The notes: generated by a model not told the origin, from the sequence alone. Shown: positions 1 through 8,502, numbered from the stretch's first letter. The stretch: 64,000 nt of DNA from Paenibacillus sp. FSL H7-0331 (GCF_001956045.1 NZ_MRTH01000023.1:59418-123417); one strand, 5' to 3'. Numbers and translations are program-made.

Positions 1-294
1 GTGATGGGAAAAGTTACTGGGCAAGCAGCAGCGTCACTGCTGAAGGTCGAGGCAACGAATGTCATTGTGGAAGCCATTAAGCCGGCGGAGGAAGACCATG
101 CTTACGTGGTCAGGCTGTATGAGGCGGAGTGTTCTGCCGTCCGAGGGATGAAGCTGCGTTTTGGAGCTCGTCCCAGTAAGGTTGCGCTCATCAATATGCT
201 GGAGGAGGAACAGGAGGAGCTTGTGCTAACTGATTCCGAGGTTTCTCTGGACTTTCATGCATTTGAGATCAAATCAATCAAGGTTTATTTGTAA
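1..294 (+). CDS. C-terminal end of alpha-mannosidase-like protein (GH38), partial
   Basis: Only the last ~97 codons are in the window; the gene begins upstream, and the GTG at base 1 need not be a start. The residues (NVIVEAIKPAEEDHAYVVRL, then a beta-rich stretch ending FEIKSIKVYL) resemble the C-terminal beta-sandwich of GH38 alpha-mannosidases, which usually carries a V(E)AIK-(A/P)AED pattern followed by RLYE. The catalytic domain is not visible, so the assignment rests on this tail alone. Such enzymes trim terminal alpha-mannose from oligosaccharides, usually in the cytoplasm. A hairpin with a T run follows the stop directly. Confidence 0.65.
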   Translation: MMGKVTGQAAASLLKVEATNVIVEAIKPAEEDHAYVVRLYEAECSAVRGMKLRFGARPSKVALINMLEEEQEELVLTDSEVSLDFHAFEIKSIKVYL

Positions 295-305
295 TAGAGA
301 TCGGA

Positions 306-337
306 GAGGTGGCTTCCTGGAAGTCGCCTCTTTTTTT
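306..337 (+). terminator. Rho-independent terminator after the mannosidase-like gene
   Basis: A stem of GAGGTGGCTTCC with GGAAGTCGCCTC (two G-U wobbles) is followed by seven T. Confidence 0.85.
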
Positions 338-380
338 GAATTCAGACATTGGTTGCCCGGGAATCTGGGTGAGGGCTGAT

Positions 381-815
381 TTAGAGTAAAATCCTGTTTT
401 CAAATATGTTTTTCATACTAATATGAGATTTGGAAGGTCCGAGCTCTACAAGTGAGTCTTGGAATTCGGCAAGCTCCTCAATGGATGCTGTTTGTACCTG
501 GATAAGATAATTGAACTCCCCGCTGATGCGAAATAAATCCGTTACTTCCCTGGCCTCTTTACAAAAGTCCACTAGCTCTTGGCAGCGTTCTGTCTTGATT
601 AGAATAAAAGTGGTCGTACCTCGATTCATCTCCCGCAAATTAAATATGGTACCATACCCGGAAATGATTTTTTTCTCTTCGAGCTTCAAGATTCTTTCTT
701 TAACCGATGGTTGAGACATGGAGATTTCCTTACTGATTTGGGAAATGGACATTCGCGCATGATGCTGCAGTAATTGCATAATCTTTTTATCAATATCATC
801 GATCAGATGATCCAT
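381..815 (-). CDS. Lrp/AsnC family transcriptional regulator
   Basis: The 144-residue protein has the family's usual length. Residues ~5-60 form the AsnC-type winged helix-turn-helix (DDIDKKIMQLLQ, then ISQISKEISMSQPSVKERI with the recognition helix). Residues ~65-140 form the ligand-binding RAM domain (FRISGEFNYLIQVQT). The start is supported by GGAGG about ten bases upstream of ATG. It is divergent from the VOC-family gene at 976, with ~160 bp between the starts, so that neighbour is its likely target together with its own promoter. The effector cannot be told from sequence. Confidence 0.9.
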   Translation of the reverse strand: MDHLIDDIDKKIMQLLQHHARMSISQISKEISMSQPSVKERILKLEEKKIISGYGTIFNLREMNRGTTTFILIKTERCQELVDFCKEAREVTDLFRISGEFNYLIQVQTASIEELAEFQDSLVELGPSKSHISMKNIFENRILL

Positions 816-975
816 ATTCGGTGGCCTCCAAATCTATTTTATAAAGTAAGGTATTTAAGTGAAATTAACTTATGTTTAATAACTATTCTAATATAAAACC
901 CTCGCTTTTAGTATATATTCTACAGAAAAATATGACTATAATAAAAACAACTTATAGATCGAGGAGAGATTAGTG

Positions 976-1437
976 ATGAGTGTAAAGGGACTCGCGCATG
1001 TGGCGATACAAGCCAAAGATTATCAAGCAACCATTTTATTTTATACTGAAGTTTTAGGATTTAAAGTAGGTCATTATTGGAGTCTGCCGTCTTTCCAGAT
1101 CAAAGAAGCTTCGATGCTGGTTTCACCTGACCAAAGAACGTGTATTGAAATCTTTGATAACGAAGCGGTCATTCCGGCACAAGGAAAAAAAGCTGCATCC
1201 GAAGCGGAAATAGCTCACGGAGCGTTATTACATTTGGCCTTTTATGTTGATAATGTAGACGATATGTATCATAAAGCCTTGGCTCATGGGGCAAGCACAT
1301 ATATAGAACCGGGTCAGCTGTCTCTTGGCGAACCCCCACTCGTTGTCAAAAACGCTGTTATTTACAGTCCGAATGGTGAGGTTATTGAATTTATTGAGGA
1401 AGTTGATTTTGATCTAAGACCGGTTATTGTCCCGTAG
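976..1437 (+). CDS. VOC family (glyoxalase/bleomycin-resistance-like) protein
   Basis: The protein has 153 residues with two beta-alpha-beta-beta-beta modules. The expected metal-ligand positions are present: His8 (LAHVAI), Glu58 (CIEIF), His86 (LLHLAFYV) and Glu138 (EVIEFIE), so a metal-dependent lyase or dioxygenase-type activity is possible; the substrate is unknown. ATG at 976 is preferred to GTG at 973 because GGAGAG ends about seven bases before it. It is divergent from the Lrp/AsnC gene, a common pairing of a regulator with a small enzyme. Its 3' end overlaps the convergent small membrane protein gene by 24 bases. Confidence 0.85.
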   Translation: MSVKGLAHVAIQAKDYQATILFYTEVLGFKVGHYWSLPSFQIKEASMLVSPDQRTCIEIFDNEAVIPAQGKKAASEAEIAHGALLHLAFYVDNVDDMYHKALAHGASTYIEPGQLSLGEPPLVVKNAVIYSPNGEVIEFIEEVDFDLRPVIVP

Positions 1438-1851
1438 GGGCTCGTGGTGTTGTCCAGCCTCGGGGCTTGTACCATCGGGCACACTGTAACCATTTTGTGA
1501 AATTGTTTGGTTGTCCCTTACCAGATAAGAGTAAGTCCAATCCTTTTCATTCTCAAACGTCACATCCAGGGAATAAGGATTATATTGTCTTCCTACTTTT
1601 CGATCGATCTTCCACTCTTGGTTTGGATATTTCTGTTTCAGATACAGGTTGAGCTGTTCTGTTTTTATGGAAACTTTGTAATCTATCCAATAGGGACGAA
1701 CGGCAAAGAATGAAATCAATACCAGCGTTATAGATAGAACAAGGAATAGACTGATTTTTCTTGCCTTTTTCGGAATAAGCATAGCAATTATAAAAAGTAA
1801 GACTGCAAAAATAACGGATGCGGTTATTTCGATGACGGTTATGGGATGCAT
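1414..1851 (-). CDS. Small membrane-anchored hypothetical protein
   Basis: From ATG at 1851 the protein has 145 residues. There are two N-terminal hydrophobic segments (about residues 3-26 and 32-53) and then a polar domain with KQKYPNQEWKIDRKVGRQYNP and a Tyr-rich beta stretch. The downstream part resembles small secreted domains of the DUF3139 type, but this is a weak recognition. A longer frame is open to 1920, but AGGAGG lies five bases before the ATG at 1851, so that start is chosen. The 3' end overlaps the convergent VOC gene. Function unknown; probably an envelope protein with its C-terminus outside. Confidence 0.65.
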   Translation of the reverse strand: MHPITVIEITASVIFAVLLFIIAMLIPKKARKISLFLVLSITLVLISFFAVRPYWIDYKVSIKTEQLNLYLKQKYPNQEWKIDRKVGRQYNPYSLDVTFENEKDWTYSYLVRDNQTISQNGYSVPDGTSPEAGQHHEPLRDNNRS

Positions 1852-1979
1852 ATTTTCCTCCTGCCCAACAATCGTATCTACGGGGTGTTCCTGCTCATGT
1901 AAGTGTATCATATCTGGCATTTTCCTTGCTGATTATCCTCTGTCGAGTGCGTTCATAAAAAGGCAGAACCGAATACAAA

Positions 1980-2120
1980 TCATTCTTGAATTTGTTCCCC
2001 TAATGAATCTGTGTTGGCTACGAACAAATTCAGGGTACCATTTGAAAAATCCAATGGAAGAGAAATATCGATCAATATTTTGCCCTGCAAATTATGTCTT
2101 CCCGTTTTTTTATTGCAAAC
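1980..2120 (-). pseudogene. Fragment of NADPH-dependent F420 reductase-like (COG2085) gene
   Basis: The minus strand encodes a stretch with LQGKILIDISLPLDFSNG and then LFVANTDSLGEQIQE before a stop. This matches the middle of the predicted dinucleotide-binding F420 reductase family, where GKvliDvtNPLDFS...NTDSLGEQIQ is a hallmark block. The N-terminal Rossmann GxGxxG half is not found upstream in any frame, and the C-terminal half is missing beyond the stop at 1980. It is therefore a decayed remnant, not a gene. The boundary near 2120 is approximate. Recognition is from memory of the motif and was not searched. Confidence 0.55.
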
Positions 2121-2196
2121 AGCCCTGAGACAGAAACCGATATTGTTAATGCGGCCATTACATTGATCCATGCACATCATCAATAAAACATGCGGA

Positions 2197-2236
2197 AAGA
2201 CTGGGACGTTACTTTTAACATTCCGGTCTTTTTTTA
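2197..2236 (+). terminator. Candidate Rho-independent terminator
   Basis: AAGACTGGGA pairs with TTCCGGTCTT (two wobbles) and is followed by a T run. No intact plus-strand gene ends just upstream, so it is probably left over from an eroded gene. Confidence 0.55.
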
Positions 2237-2356
2237 TATAATTTTATGGTTACAGGGTTCTTGTTAGCGTTCAAATTTCGTTTATTTTTACCATAAATTC
2301 CAATTTAAAGTTATAATATTACTTACATCAAATCATGGATGACTGGGAGGTATATG

Positions 2357-2836
2357 ATGACATATCCGATAAGAGTAAGGCCCACTGCGCTGATACTTAA
2401 TGAAGGAAAAGTGCTGCTGATTGAGTATTGCGAAAATGATCAATACCATTACAATTTGCCAGGTGGTGGGGTGGAGTCCGGAGAAACAATCATCGATACG
2501 TTAAGAAGAGAGTTACTTGAGGAAGCGGATGCTGCAATCCATGTTGTCCCCGTCGCTTTCCTATATGAATATTCACCACACAAGCAATCCGGTCAATATG
2601 AATCCAGTATTCCAGGGCTCAATATTATTTTTGACTGTAGTCTTCAAGAAGGATCTGTCCCTCAGCTGCCAGAGCATCCCGATCCCCACCAAGTCGGTGT
2701 CAAATGGGTGCCCTTAGAAGAATTGGAAGCCGTAGTTCTGTATCCCAATATAGCGAGCCATATTACCCAATATGCAAGGAATAAAAGACATATCGAATTG
2801 ATAGAAGATCACCAATTGCAGTGTTATGCAAAATAG
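2357..2836 (+). CDS. Nudix hydrolase
   Basis: The protein has 159 residues. The Nudix box GGVESGETIIDTLRRELLEE is present and complete except that the final small Gly is Asp (EEAD instead of EExG), so the metal-binding REUxEE core is kept. Members hydrolyse nucleoside diphosphates linked to another moiety; the substrate is not predictable here. ATG at 2357 is chosen because GGGAGG ends six bases before it; upstream ATGs at 2339 and 2354 are too far from or too close to a ribosome binding site. The stop lies ~60 bp before the start of the HD-domain gene, so the two are probably co-transcribed. Confidence 0.9.
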   Translation: MTYPIRVRPTALILNEGKVLLIEYCENDQYHYNLPGGGVESGETIIDTLRRELLEEADAAIHVVPVAFLYEYSPHKQSGQYESSIPGLNIIFDCSLQEGSVPQLPEHPDPHQVGVKWVPLEELEAVVLYPNIASHITQYARNKRHIELIEDHQLQCYAK

Positions 2837-2895
2837 CTGAGCCATTTAACCCGTTTGCTGACTATACAAATTATAAGGAAAAAGGTGGTGCCGCA

Positions 2896-3540
2896 ATGCA
2901 TTCCATTTTTAAAGATGTTACACAAAACATTCAATTTACGGGTGACTTAAAGCAGGACATCCACTTATTTCTATCGGCTAACAACTGCAGCAAGACGGCA
3001 GAGCATTGCATGGATGTGGGTACAGAAGCAAGAAGGATAGCCTTATTATTTAATGCCAATCCCGAAGCGGCCGAAATATCCGGTTGGTTACACGATATTA
3101 GTGCTGTGTTTCCAAATAATCAGCGAATCGCTGTGTCAAGAGAGCTGCAGATTGAAGTTTTGCCTGAAGAAGAATTTTTTCCAATGATTATTCACCAGAA
3201 GCTCTCTAAAGCTATGGCAACAGATATTTTCAAAATCACAGATACAGAAATATTGGATGCGGTGGGTTGTCATACTACTTTGAGAGCTCGATCCACGATA
3301 CTTGATCAAGTATTATTTGTAGCGGATAAGGTGGCTTGGGATCAACCGGGTGAACCGCCCTATAATCAAGAGCTTCAGAGGAGCTTGAAAATTTCATTAG
3401 CTCATGGGGCTTTTTCATATATCCAATTCTTATGGGAACGTAAGGAAACGCTTAAAGTTGTACATTCCTGGTTGAAAGAAGCATACGAGGAAATGAAGCA
3501 TTTAGAGAATATTAACCATTCACAGAAGCGATTCGAATGA
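2896..3540 (+). CDS. HD-domain phosphohydrolase, YqeK-like
   Basis: The protein has 214 residues. HD-superfamily ligands are visible in order: His37 (AEHCMDVG), His66-Asp67 (GWLHDIS), His100 (IIHQKL), His126 (GCHTTLRA) and Asp144 (FVADKVAW). The GCHTT and VADK blocks are characteristic of the YqeK family, whose characterised members hydrolyse diadenosine tetraphosphate symmetrically. ATG at 2896 follows AAAGGTGG by about seven bases; the frame is open further upstream into the Nudix gene, but that extension has no binding site. Co-directional with the Nudix gene, which fits joint turnover of nucleotide alarmones (inference). Confidence 0.8.
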   Translation: MHSIFKDVTQNIQFTGDLKQDIHLFLSANNCSKTAEHCMDVGTEARRIALLFNANPEAAEISGWLHDISAVFPNNQRIAVSRELQIEVLPEEEFFPMIIHQKLSKAMATDIFKITDTEILDAVGCHTTLRARSTILDQVLFVADKVAWDQPGEPPYNQELQRSLKISLAHGAFSYIQFLWERKETLKVVHSWLKEAYEEMKHLENINHSQKRFE

Positions 3541-3580
3541 ATAGCTATTATCTGTACCATTATTACGAGTCTAACGTATT

Positions 3581-3871
3581 TTATTGATTAATTACTACGT
3601 AACCGAGCCATGCAATAAGGAAATAAACTGGAAAAAGAAGAATTACGGATAACAACCTTGCCCTTTTATTAATCGAAAGTGCTGAGCCCATATACAACAA
3701 TGGGAACACAAGTCCCCAAATTGAAAATCTTGGTGTTGCAGAAAGATAAAGTGATAGCGGCAATATTAAACAAGCGGAAATGAACAATAAGCTGGAACGG
3801 CTGAATATGACTCCAAGCAAAGATGTGATCACCGAGCAAATCATTAATGGCCAAAATAATAATTGTATCAT
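3581..3871 (-). CDS. Small integral membrane protein, hypothetical
   Basis: The 96-residue protein is almost entirely hydrophobic, with about four predicted membrane segments separated by short turns (SRSS, SATPRFS, INKRAR). GGAGGTG stands seven bases before ATG on the minus strand, which supports real translation. It is convergent with the YqeK-like gene. No family is recognised. Function unknown. Confidence 0.65.
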   Translation of the reverse strand: MIQLLFWPLMICSVITSLLGVIFSRSSLLFISACLILPLSLYLSATPRFSIWGLVFPLLYMGSALSINKRARLLSVILLFPVYFLIAWLGYVVINQ

Positions 3872-3966
3872 GACTCACCTCCAGGCTGTGATTACTCTCA
3901 GAAATACACAAGGCTAGGCACCCTACCTTAACCATTATATACCATCCTATTGGAGGTATCGTAGAG

Positions 3967-4285
3967 ATGTTAACATTTATTACTGAAGTACCGACAGATA
4001 AGCCTGTTAGCGGTGTTCATTGCATACCGGTCCTGGATAACGGAAATGTGGTCATGGTTTGGGATACGGCTGAACAGGTATTAACCAGAATTTGACTCAT
4101 ACCGCATTTATTATTTAGCTAAAGTGAAGAGGTTCATTGGTATGTCTCAAGTGTACGAAAAAACAGGATATGTCATAACGAATTTTGATACCGCAATTGA
4201 AATCATTCAGAAGATTGAAGGGCGCGAAGAACGGATTGCTGATATAAGAAGAGCAGGGATCCTAGCTGGACAAATCAGGGAATAG
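3967..4285 (+). pseudogene. Nudix hydrolase pseudogene with internal deletion
   Basis: A good start (GGAGG, then ATG at 3967) opens 42 codons that read like a Nudix N-terminus (FITEVP, GVHCIPVLDNGNVVMVWD, EQVLT) and stop at 4093. In the next frame the sequence resumes with PEFDSYRIYYLAKVKRFIG, then YEKTGYVITNFDTAIEII and ends GILAGQIRE at 4285, the typical tail of the same family. The central part, including the whole Nudix box, is missing, so a deletion joined the two ends out of frame. The last 66 bases recur at 15791-15856 as part of the 134-bp direct repeat. Confidence 0.7.
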
Positions 4286-4353
4286 GGCAGCAGTAGATAG
4301 CATCCCCTTCCTGCGGCATGGTTAACGCCCATACAATCCTTTGATGTATAATG
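4220..4353 (+). repeat. Left copy of a 134-bp direct repeat
   Basis: Bases 4220-4353 match 15791-15924 without gaps (constant offset 11571) and with six mismatches that I count by eye, about 95% identity. The repeat contains the 3' end of the Nudix gene, its stop codon and the following intergenic sequence ending GATGTATAATG. The two copies face the same way and bracket the sugar transporter/SLH protein island. The sequence diverges sharply after the final ATG: here into a DNA ligase remnant, at the right copy into the leader of the aldo/keto reductase gene. Confidence 0.9.
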
Positions 4354-4541
4354 TTATTATCGAACATGGGCTGAATACCCAGATCGGAAAGACAATATTC
4401 CCATTTCTCCAAAAAGCAGTCACCCGAGAGATGAAGGACTTTGTATATGTAGAACCCTTTGTAAGGATTGGTGTTCGGTTTCGGCATTGGACAAAAGCGG
4501 GGAAGATGAGGCTGCCGGTATTGGAGAGAGTCATTTTTTAA
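4341..4541 (+). pseudogene. C-terminal fragment of ATP-dependent DNA ligase (OB-fold)
   Basis: About 66 codons read YNVIIEHGLN..., then REMKDFVYVEPFVRIGVRFR and HWTKAGKMRLPVLERVIF. This is the C-terminal OB-fold of small bacterial ATP-dependent DNA ligases of the LigB/LigD-ligase type, where a V(Y/W)V(E/K)P...V.(F/Y).(N/H)WT..G..R.P pattern is typical. The adenylation domain with the KxDG lysine is absent and an in-frame stop lies at 4323. The fragment starts right at the end of the direct repeat, so the break coincides with the repeat junction. A terminator follows, as expected for a true gene end. Confidence 0.6.
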
Positions 4542-4550
4542 GTGAAGAGG

Positions 4551-4585
4551 AGAGACGGAAGCCGGCGAGCTTTCCGTCTCTTTTT
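4551..4585 (+). terminator. Rho-independent terminator after the ligase fragment
   Basis: AGAGACGGAA pairs with TTTCCGTCTC across a short GC-rich loop and is followed by five T. Confidence 0.85.
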
Positions 4586-4936
4586 GTTGCAACAGCATGA
4601 TAATTGCATTTCAGGAAAATGGCATGACCATTTTTACAAACTGAATTCAAGCTACTTTTGCAGTTCTGGAGCATGCCCAAAATCATCTTACATCACAATT
4701 CCTTGAACTCCCTACCTACCTATTCAAGTGTGAATTGTTTCTCATCCATGTTGGTGGACTATTTACCCGTATCTTTATATTTGAAGGTATACTTTAAAAA
4801 TTGTATGCCCTTCAATGTTAAGAATCTTCTGCCTTTCTGAAAAATTCAATGTTTATAGCGGAGCATTCTTTCTATATTGTAAAGCTTATGATTCTTCAAA
4901 TCTTAACTAGGATTTTATTAAAAGGAGGCGTTAGTA
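4586..4936. other. Intergenic region upstream of the first sugar ABC operon
   Basis: About 350 bases of AT-rich sequence without a credible gene. It must hold the promoter and leader of the lipoprotein operon, but I see no -35/-10 pair better than chance; TTGAAG at 4782 with TATGCC 17 bases further on is weak. Confidence 0.6.
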
Positions 4937-6559
4937 TTGTTCAAGAAAAGACCTGTTAAATATGGCACTGCAGCGTTGACGTTAACATTAGCTCTATCCG
5001 TTGTATCAGGGTGTGTGCCGGGAAGTAATAAGGCCAGCCAAAAGGCAGAATCCAAAGAAAGTGAGGCATCGACTAAGCTGACTTCATTATCCTATTGGGC
5101 GGGATTTAACCCTGCTGCTGCGGCCACCATGAAAAGCTACAATGATATGGAAGCTTATAAGGAAATGGAGCGAATTACCGGGGTCAAGGTGGATTTCCAG
5201 CATCCTCCTCAGGGAGCGACAGCAGAAAAGGAGCAATTCAATCTTATGCTTACTTCCGGAAATCTCCCAGATGTGATCGAATACAATTGGAATGGCTACC
5301 CTGGCGGACCCGAGAAAGCGATCAAAGATAATCGGATCATCAAGCTGAATGACTATATTGACAAATACGCTCCCAATTACAAAAAAGTACTCGCAGCCAA
5401 TCCAGAATGGAAAAAGCAGGTCACTACAGATGATGGCAGCATTATCGGGTTTCACTTTATTCGCGGCGACCGTTCTTTGCAGGTATTTAAAGGACCGATC
5501 ATTCGGAAGGATTGGTTAGATAAATTGGGGCTGAAGCCGCCTACTACAATTGACGAGTGGTACAACGTACTGAAAGCATTTAAGGAGAAGGACCCGAATG
5601 GGAATGGCAAAGCGGATGAAATTCCACTCTTGCTAACGCTCTCTGAATTGAAGAATTCTCATGCGTTCATTGGAGCGTATGGCGTGCCTAATAGCTTTTA
5701 TAAAGAAGGAAATACAGTTAAATTCGGGCCGATTGAGCCGGGATATAAAGAATTCCTAACAACGATGAGCAAATGGTACAAAGAAGGACTGATCGACAAG
5801 GATTTTGCGGCAACCGACAATAAGCTTCTTGACGCCAAAGTCACCGGTAACCAACTCGGAGCCTTGATTGGAAATGCAGGCGGAGGTCTTGGAAAATATA
5901 TGAGCCTGATGTCCCCGAAGGATAAAAACTTTAAGCTGACTGGGGTGGCATACCCCGTGCTGAAGGCCGGCGACAAGCCGCAGTTCGGACATTTGGATCA
6001 ACCAGTACCGGGGAAATCCGCGGCGATCACGACAAGCAATAAGAATATTGTAGAAACTGTAAAATGGCTCGATATGGGCTACGGCGAGCAAGGACATATG
6101 CTCTTTAATTTCGGTAAAGAAGGCGTAAGCTACAAACTTGAGAACGGCTACCCGAAATATACGGATATCATTACGAAAAATCCAGAAGGCTTGCCGATGA
6201 GCCAAGCCTTAGCCAAGCATAATCGCGCTTCCTGGGACGGAATCATGGTACAGGATAAACGGTATTCTGAGCAGTTTCAAGGTCAAATTCCTGAGCAATT
6301 GGAATCCATTAATATATGGTCGACGCCAACCAACGAAAAGGAAATGCCGCCGGTTACTCCAAATAAAGATGAAAGCACCAAATACGCTGCAGTTATGACC
6401 GACATTAATACGTACAGGGATGAGATGTACAATAAGTTTGTTATGGGTGCCGAACCTATCGAAAATTTCGATAAATATGTAAAAACGTTAAAAAGCATGG
6501 GGATTGACGACGCCATTAAAATTCAACAGGCCGCACTCGAAAGATATAACAAGAGATAA
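4937..6559 (+). CDS. Extracellular sugar-binding lipoprotein (LplA-like ABC substrate-binding protein)
   Basis: The protein has 540 residues. The N-terminus is a lipoprotein signal: KKRPVKYG, a hydrophobic core, then lipobox SVVSGC with acylated Cys26, followed by a Lys/Ser/Glu-rich linker. The body (about residues 60-540) is a long type-1 solute-binding fold with the LplA-like pattern GVKVDFQHPP, LTSGNLPDVIEY, DDGSIIGF and RKDWLDKLGLKPPTTIDEWY. A TTG start is used, eight bases after AAAGGAGG. The protein delivers an oligosaccharide or glycoside to the two permeases encoded next. No ATPase gene is in the cluster, so a shared MsmX-type ATPase is expected (known for this class). The ligand is unknown. 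Confidence 0.93.
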   Translation: MFKKRPVKYGTAALTLTLALSVVSGCVPGSNKASQKAESKESEASTKLTSLSYWAGFNPAAAATMKSYNDMEAYKEMERITGVKVDFQHPPQGATAEKEQFNLMLTSGNLPDVIEYNWNGYPGGPEKAIKDNRIIKLNDYIDKYAPNYKKVLAANPEWKKQVTTDDGSIIGFHFIRGDRSLQVFKGPIIRKDWLDKLGLKPPTTIDEWYNVLKAFKEKDPNGNGKADEIPLLLTLSELKNSHAFIGAYGVPNSFYKEGNTVKFGPIEPGYKEFLTTMSKWYKEGLIDKDFAATDNKLLDAKVTGNQLGALIGNAGGGLGKYMSLMSPKDKNFKLTGVAYPVLKAGDKPQFGHLDQPVPGKSAAITTSNKNIVETVKWLDMGYGEQGHMLFNFGKEGVSYKLENGYPKYTDIITKNPEGLPMSQALAKHNRASWDGIMVQDKRYSEQFQGQIPEQLESINIWSTPTNEKEMPPVTPNKDESTKYAAVMTDINTYRDEMYNKFVMGAEPIENFDKYVKTLKSMGIDDAIKIQQAALERYNKR

Positions 6560-6579
6560 CAGCAGCACATGGAGTGAGT

Positions 6580-6602
6580 AGGGGATCATCTGTATGTCCC
6601 CT
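6580..6602 (+). promoter_or_regulatory. Intra-operon hairpin between lipoprotein and permease genes
   Basis: AGGGGA pairs with TCCCCT around an 11-base loop, without a T run. Such hairpins often keep binding-protein mRNA more abundant than permease mRNA (inference). Confidence 0.45.
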
Positions 6603-6645
6603 GATAAACCCTGGCGGTATTGGGATTAGGAAGGGAGTGGACAAA

Positions 6646-7614
6646 ATGGCGATGATGGAGAATGAGCTTACCGCCAATTCCGGGGGAAAGTCCCGAGAGC
6701 AGGAAAGCAAATTGGTGTTTATACTAAAGGACTTGAAGAAAAATAAGTATATTTATATTATGCTACTGCCGGTGTTAGCCTATTATGGGATTTTCCACTA
6801 TGGACCTATGTACGGTTTGCAGATTGCTTTTAAAGATTTCAGCCCGGGACTCGGAATCTGGGGGAGTGAATGGATCGGATTTCAACATTTTACCGAGTTT
6901 TTCAATGGATTTTACTTCTGGAGATTGATAAAAAATACACTGCTTATCAATATATATGAGCTCCTGTTTGCTTTCCCAGCGGCGATTATTCTGGCTTTAC
7001 TTTTAAATGAGATTCGCAGTAATATGTTCAAGAGGATTGTGCAGACGATTTCATATTTGCCGCATTTTATATCCATCGTTGTTGTTGTAGGGATGATGGT
7101 TGATTTTCTTTCCCGAGACGGTCTTATTAATCAATTGCTGGTCATATTCGGTTTTGAGTCCACCGCATTTCTGCGCGAGCCAGAATGGTTCCGATTCCTC
7201 TTCGTATCTTCAGGTGTCTGGCAAGGAATTGGATGGGGATCTATCATTTATTTGGCTGCTATGGCCAGTATAGATCCAACCTTGTACGAAGCCGCCAAGA
7301 TGGATGGAGCGGGCAGGTGGAAGCAGACCTTACACATTACTCTTCCCGGCATTATGCCGACCATTATCATTTTGCTAATCCTGAACATGGGCTCTATGCT
7401 GAGCGTAGGTAGTGAAAAAGTACTATTAATGTACAATCCGTCAACGTATTCTACCGCTGATGTTATTTCTACCTATGTTTACCGAAAAGGGATTTTGGAA
7501 GCAAGTTACAGCTATACCGCTGCGGTAGGCTTGTTTAACTCAGTGATCTCTTTCATCCTAATCGTTAGTGCGAACAGCATCAGCAAGCGTTTCAGTGAAA
7601 ATAAGCTATGGTAA
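6646..7614 (+). CDS. ABC transporter permease, LplB/UgpA-like
   Basis: The 322-residue protein has six predicted membrane helices, the first at KYIYIMLLPVLAYYGIFHYG. The cytoplasmic EAA loop is clear: EAAKMDGAGRWKQTLHITLP. ATG at 6646 follows GGGAG by eight bases; the frame is open ~24 codons further upstream, but that extension overlaps the hairpin region and lacks a binding site. It is the first of two permeases in a lipoprotein-permease-permease operon and pairs with the protein at 7627 to form the translocation channel. Confidence 0.93.
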   Translation: MAMMENELTANSGGKSREQESKLVFILKDLKKNKYIYIMLLPVLAYYGIFHYGPMYGLQIAFKDFSPGLGIWGSEWIGFQHFTEFFNGFYFWRLIKNTLLINIYELLFAFPAAIILALLLNEIRSNMFKRIVQTISYLPHFISIVVVVGMMVDFLSRDGLINQLLVIFGFESTAFLREPEWFRFLFVSSGVWQGIGWGSIIYLAAMASIDPTLYEAAKMDGAGRWKQTLHITLPGIMPTIIILLILNMGSMLSVGSEKVLLMYNPSTYSTADVISTYVYRKGILEASYSYTAAVGLFNSVISFILIVSANSISKRFSENKLW

Positions 7615-7626
7615 GGGGGAGCCATC

Positions 7627-8502
7627 ATGAGACTTAGCTCAAGTGAAAGGGTTTTCGGGGTTTTCAATTCCACTATGTTGTTATTTCTTTGTTTTATTAC
7701 TATGTATCCATTTCTCTATGTCCTGTTCGCTTCGGTAAGTGATCCCGCGAGAGCTGCTATGCACAGGGGATTGCTGCTCTACCCACTCGGATTCACATTG
7801 GATGCGTATAAAGCGGTTTTAGATAATCCGATGATTAGCACAGGCTATCAAAATACTATATTTTATGTAGTCGCTGGAACGGCGGTCAACTTGTTTATGA
7901 CTGCACTAGGCGCTTACGCGCTTTCTAGAAAGAACGTATATTTCAAGGATTTCTTCATGTTTGCTATCGTTTTTACGATGGTGTTTCATGGGGGGCTGAT
8001 CCCAACATACCTTGTCGTAGGTAACTTGGGTTTGCTGAACACGCCGTGGGCGTTAATTATCCCGGGTGCTATCAGCACGTTTAACCTGATTATTATGCGT
8101 ACTGCCTTTCAGCAGGTGCCGATCAGCCTTGAGGAATCAGCTCGAATGGACGGTGCGAATGATTTTACGATTTTATTTCGTGTCATCATTCCGCTGTCGA
8201 TGCCTGTTATCGCCGTTATGGTTCTGTGGTATGCGGTAGGGCACTGGAATTCCTATTTCAGTGCGTTAATTTACTTGCGTGATAGGGAGCTCTATCCGCT
8301 CCAGCTGATTCTGCGGGAGATCCTGGTCAACAATAACACGGACAGCATGATGACCGGTGCTTCTACCTTAGACAAAATTGATGTAGGGGAAACGATTAAG
8401 TACGCTACAATCATCGTCTCCACCTTACCCATTCTAGTCCTCTACCCATTCCTGCAAAAGTATTTCGTTAAAGGAATTATGATTGGTGCCATTAAGGAAT
8501 GA
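7627..8502 (+). CDS. ABC transporter permease, LplC/YtcP-like
   Basis: The 291-residue protein has six predicted helices and the EAA loop EESARMDGANDFTILFRVII. It begins 12 bases after the previous stop, with GGGGGA before its ATG, so it is translated from the same mRNA. It forms the second half of the heterodimeric sugar channel. The family consistently sits with LplA-type lipoproteins and AraC regulators, as here. Confidence 0.93.
   Translation: MRLSSSERVFGVFNSTMLLFLCFITMYPFLYVLFASVSDPARAAMHRGLLLYPLGFTLDAYKAVLDNPMISTGYQNTIFYVVAGTAVNLFMTALGAYALSRKNVYFKDFFMFAIVFTMVFHGGLIPTYLVVGNLGLLNTPWALIIPGAISTFNLIIMRTAFQQVPISLEESARMDGANDFTILFRVIIPLSMPVIAVMVLWYAVGHWNSYFSALIYLRDRELYPLQLILREILVNNNTDSMMTGASTLDKIDVGETIKYATIIVSTLPILVLYPFLQKYFVKGIMIGAIKE

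Noticed and set aside
2095..2185. Plus-strand reading frame ending just before the terminator at 2197 with protein-like residues (ETETDIVNAAITLIHA)
   Set aside because: It has a stop just upstream and no start signal. The opposite strand carries a recognisable family block, so I prefer the minus-strand remnant, though a plus-strand gene end cannot be fully excluded.
4341..4541. A small intact gene
   Set aside because: It has no ribosome binding site, begins inside the repeat, and encodes only the tail of a DNA ligase. It is called a pseudogene.
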